Source: Dasyornis broadbenti
Taxonomy: Eukaryota > Chordata > Aves > Passeriformes > Dasyornithidae
NCBI GenBank assembly: GCA_013397935.1
Contig: VZRN01000634.1
Span: 1,293,872-1,357,871, forward strand
Length of the DNA: 64,000 nt
Direction: 5' to 3'
Shown: piece after piece, positions 60,696 to 64,000 of the stretch
How positions within the stretch are numbered: position 1 is the first letter of the stretch
Layout: every line of letters starts with the position of its first letter
Notes under the pieces: model-generated
The model's database searches: none
What the model saw: only the letters and a program-made list of their open reading frames with translations
Told to the model about the DNA's origin: nothing
Program-made: the position numbers and the translations under genes

Positions 60696-63600
60696 CCTTG
60701 CACTCTCTGGGACAATATAGAGGAGAAATACCCATTTTCTGTGTGACTGAGAAATCTGTTTTTACAGGAGCAGGTTGGAGACACTGTGATAGAACAGATG
60801 GTGGTGGGGGAGCTGCTGATGCATTTCAGTGGAGCCCTTCTGAGGCAGGAACTGCCTGCAAAGTGAGGGTGGGATCAGTCATCTTCGGGATGGAGATGAG
60901 TTGGGAGCTCAGGGGCAATGCCCTAGGGCAGACCTGAAAATTTATTATAAAGAACTGCAATGGGCATGAGGAAGAAAGGAGGGGGGCATCTAATGGAGCT
61001 TCCTGGCATTGTTTGTTCTGCTCATTTCATTTGCTCCAGCAACTTGCCTCCCTGGTGTTACGGCAAACTGCTTCCTCTGAGCAGCTGGGCTGCCTCTTCC
61101 CAGATGGACTGCACACCTCATTACCAAAGAAGGGGTAATGTATTTTCTTAATCTGCAGTTTTAATGCCCTCCTGGATAGCCCTAAAACCAATCAAACTCT
61201 ATGTGGAGAACAGGAAACAGAGCACAAGCCTTGACGGGCCAGTCAGGATCACATATCCTCTTGCTGTCATCACAACATGGCCAGCTCAGAAGCAGCAGCG
61301 ACATTTCCTCAGGATAGGATATGAGCAAAGGGGAGAATTTGCTTTTCCCATGTACACTCTCTACTTTCATACACTATTTCGGACTTCAAAGCAATTCCTC
61401 GTGTTTTATTCCAGCCTTGACCATGTGGCTCTAACTGCTCCCATAATTCCTGTTGCTGATGTTCTAACATGATGCAGCCATAAACTGGATCTTTCTTTTG
61501 TTTTAATGTATTCTTTTAAATTATCTAAAGACAAAACTTTTGCATACCATTTCTCATTTGCACTCTGGATTTGAGGGTAGACATCAAGTTTGCTTATTTA
61601 ATATTTGCTTTGATTTGATGATTATTTAATTACTTTTTACCATTTCCACATGACTGATCAGGAAATGAATGGCTGTCTCACACTTTCAGCAAGTTAAAAA
61701 CAGCCTAACTATGGTATTTCCTTATTGACTTTTTACTTGCCCCTGTGCAGAATGTTTTAAGATGTTGCTCCTCTTAAGTTGCCCACCTCACAGCTTGAGT
61801 AATGCCACAGCTTTTAAAAATGTTTCCCTTCTGACTTGCCAAGGTGATGAAGACAAGTAAAGTCATCCAGCATAAAAGGTACAGACGAACACAACATGAA
61901 TTGAAGGTGTGGATCAAGTTACAACCCAAACAAGAAGAATATTAGAAGCAGTTTTGGAGACTGAGGAGACCAGTGCTGTGGCATACATCTGCAATGAGAA
62001 ATAATACCATCCTGGGATCCTGTGTGATGTTTACACACTGATAATAAATCCTCTTCAAAAAGTAAAAATAAATGGCTTGCTCCCCTTTCTTCTGCTATTG
62101 TTTTCCTTTCATATTTTCCTTTTCAAATTCGTAATGATTGTAAATCACTCCTCGCCACAGAGAGTGCTGTTTTCCAAGAGCAGCGATTTGATTCTTGTAA
62201 TCTTATTTATTAGTTAAATTCAATAAGTGCCCAACCTATGCTCTAAATGCCTTTTAAAAATACACTAATAAACAGGCCTTGATTGCTTTTTGATTGATTT
62301 GCAGATAATGATATTTATATCATCAGTGATTTAAGCTAATCAGCCTTCCTACAGAGACATTTTCAGCGCAGACACCGAGCTCTGCACTGTCTTCTTGCAG
62401 ACATAAGATGAAGATCAGCATGATGGTGGCCTTCTCTGTACTCCTGCAATCTTGGGGGTTTTTTGGCTTTAACAGATTCGCTGCAATTATTTGACTGATA
62501 TGAGTGTTGTGATGGAGATTTATTTGTGCAAATAGGAAGTGTTGCAGAGTTGGACCAGCAATTGCTGGGGCTGGTGTAATTTGTAGTGCTGAGCAAAGAA
62601 AAATGGTGTGCAGATCTTTTCACTTTGTGTGCTTCTTGTGCATGTTTTTAGATGTGAATCCTGGTTTCTTTGAAGTGGCATTTTTGTCTTGAAGGGTTAG
62701 AATTTGGGCACTGCAGAGCTGAATTGGAGTCATCACTAGATGCTACGTGGCTGATTTTGCAGCACCTTTATGTGTACCTCATTTTTGGTGGGATTGAAGA
62801 GAGATTAGTAAAGAACTGAATGGATCTGTCATACTCCTGTCAGGGCTAGGAAAATACCCAAGAAATATCCTGTGAGAGACTTTGCTCAGCCAGCTGTAGA
62901 GTGACACTGAGAGGGAAGTCACAGGAATTCCTCTGCATTACACGAGTGTGTTTTAAAAGGCCCCTGGGCCTTCTGTAGGCACAAGGCAGCACCTTCTGCT
63001 TGGGCGACGCAACAGCCACAGCCTTCTCCAGAAAGTGGCATCTTTCTCCCCATGCTGGAGGTCAAAGTGAATCTAACACAGGCAGACCACATTCCACAGA
63101 GGTGATAATCGCTGGTGTTCCCAGCATGGGGTACGCTAATAGGAAAACAACGGCGATGTTGTGTGGCTTTCTAAATCTTACAGCTCCTGAAAGGTTACAT
63201 CAGTTCCAAAGGAGAAGAAATAAAGTACTTTGCAAATGTTGCTGCAGGCAGTTTTTCTCTTAGTAACCAAACCTAGATGCTTTCTTGCATTTATTTTATT
63301 CGTTAAGTCAGTGTATTAATGGCACGATGTTGCTTATAAAATCTGTTGCTAGCCAGTTGCTTTAGTCTAGTTGAAAACCTAAAAGTAATTTAAAATCAAA
63401 GGGAGTCTTTGTTTAACTGGCAAACAGCAGAAGGATGAGCTCTTAGCATCACCCTGTTACATCCCGAGCTGAAGTGGAAAGGCAGCTTACACTTGCACGG
63501 GCTCATGTCTGAGATGAGAGTAGGCTGGTGCTGTAGCCGTGTTCCACTGATAATGCCTCTTAACCCATCTTTTGACCTGGGACTTTCCAGATAATGCATC

Positions 63601-64000
63601 AAACCCTGTCACATCCTGCAGGTGACATAATACTATCCTTGCAATTTGTGCTCTTCAGCAAAGGCGACCCCCAGGTAAGACTGAACTTTTTAGTTTTAAG
63701 GCTGAAGTTTTAGCCGCATCTCTGACTTGCTGAGAACTGGAAGTGCTGCCTTCCTTCTTCTGATTTAAGGCCTGGTGACTTCGACTTCAGATGGTTTGAA
63801 TGTGATAGCAAAAGGCTAATACATTCTTAGGGCTGCCTTGTCTTGCTGCCGAGCTGGGGTGTAATTGGACTAGTTTTTCAGTGGTTCAGATGTCAGTTAG
63901 GTATGGGCTGAAGTTAACTGCTACAATTTATTTCAAAGGTTTTCAGAGCTGGGCTTCTGGGCCTTGTTTAGGTATTGAAGTCTGTGCAGTGATTTTTCTT
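60696..64000. other. Unique non-coding DNA
   Basis: No gene is recognised. The AT-rich part at about 62.10-62.35 kb includes the near-palindrome ATGATATTTATATCAT (62308-62323), among GATTGCTTTTTGATTGATT and GTGATTTAAGCTAATCAG words. Open frames are at most 102 codons (61164-61472 +). Confidence 0.6.

Overview
The window looks like non-coding nuclear DNA from a bird. The main evidence is five 3'-end fragments of CR1 LINEs, the dominant avian retrotransposon, with the typical avian 3' region. There are also older amniote repeats: a MIR-like SINE with an L2/CR1-type tail, several MIR-like scraps, and short palindromic MITE-like elements of a type I recall from turtles, crocodilians and birds. 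The species cannot be read from the sequence, and recollection of repeat consensus sequences is the only basis for the family calls.

I find no protein-coding gene, exon, rRNA, tRNA, recognisable miRNA, CRISPR array or retroviral gene. The longest open frames are about 200 codons (31762-32376 and 55693-56301, both +). They match nothing I recognise, overlap other open frames, and lie where stop codons are locally rare, so I treat them as chance. The window is best read as intergenic DNA or part of a very long intron.

Layout. 1-10 kb: AT-rich unique DNA, a T/G-rich tract (1717-1880), an ancient SINE (3765-4001), an 80-bp tandem duplication carrying a hairpin (4611-4771) and a palindromic-repeat scrap near 7.6 kb. 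10-28 kb: mostly unique DNA with a CR1 at 14.5 kb, palindromic elements at 22.4 and 24.8 kb, long T-rich and TG tracts at 25.3-25.7 kb, and a CR1 at 28.1-28.4 kb. 28-42 kb: an A/C-rich tract, a SINE tail at 30.2 kb, a more GC-rich stretch at about 31.8-33.3 kb, two MIR-like scraps, a palindromic octamer at 35.5 kb, two RFX X-box motifs at 39.1 and 41.0 kb, and the longest CR1 (41.9-42.2 kb). 42-64 kb: unique DNA with a truncated CR1 (48.4 kb), two palindromic elements (53.5 and 54.6 kb), homeodomain/TALE-like motif clusters (53.4 and 58.0 kb), a hairpin (59.2 kb) and an antisense CR1 (60.3-60.7 kb).

No novel multi-gene system is visible. The most interesting signals are putative regulatory DNA: the paired X-boxes (the second inside a 20-bp perfect palindrome), the 14-bp palindromic octamer, the inverted TALE/homeodomain cluster near 58.05 kb, and the duplicated hairpin unit near 4.7 kb. 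All need cross-species alignment to decide whether they are functional.
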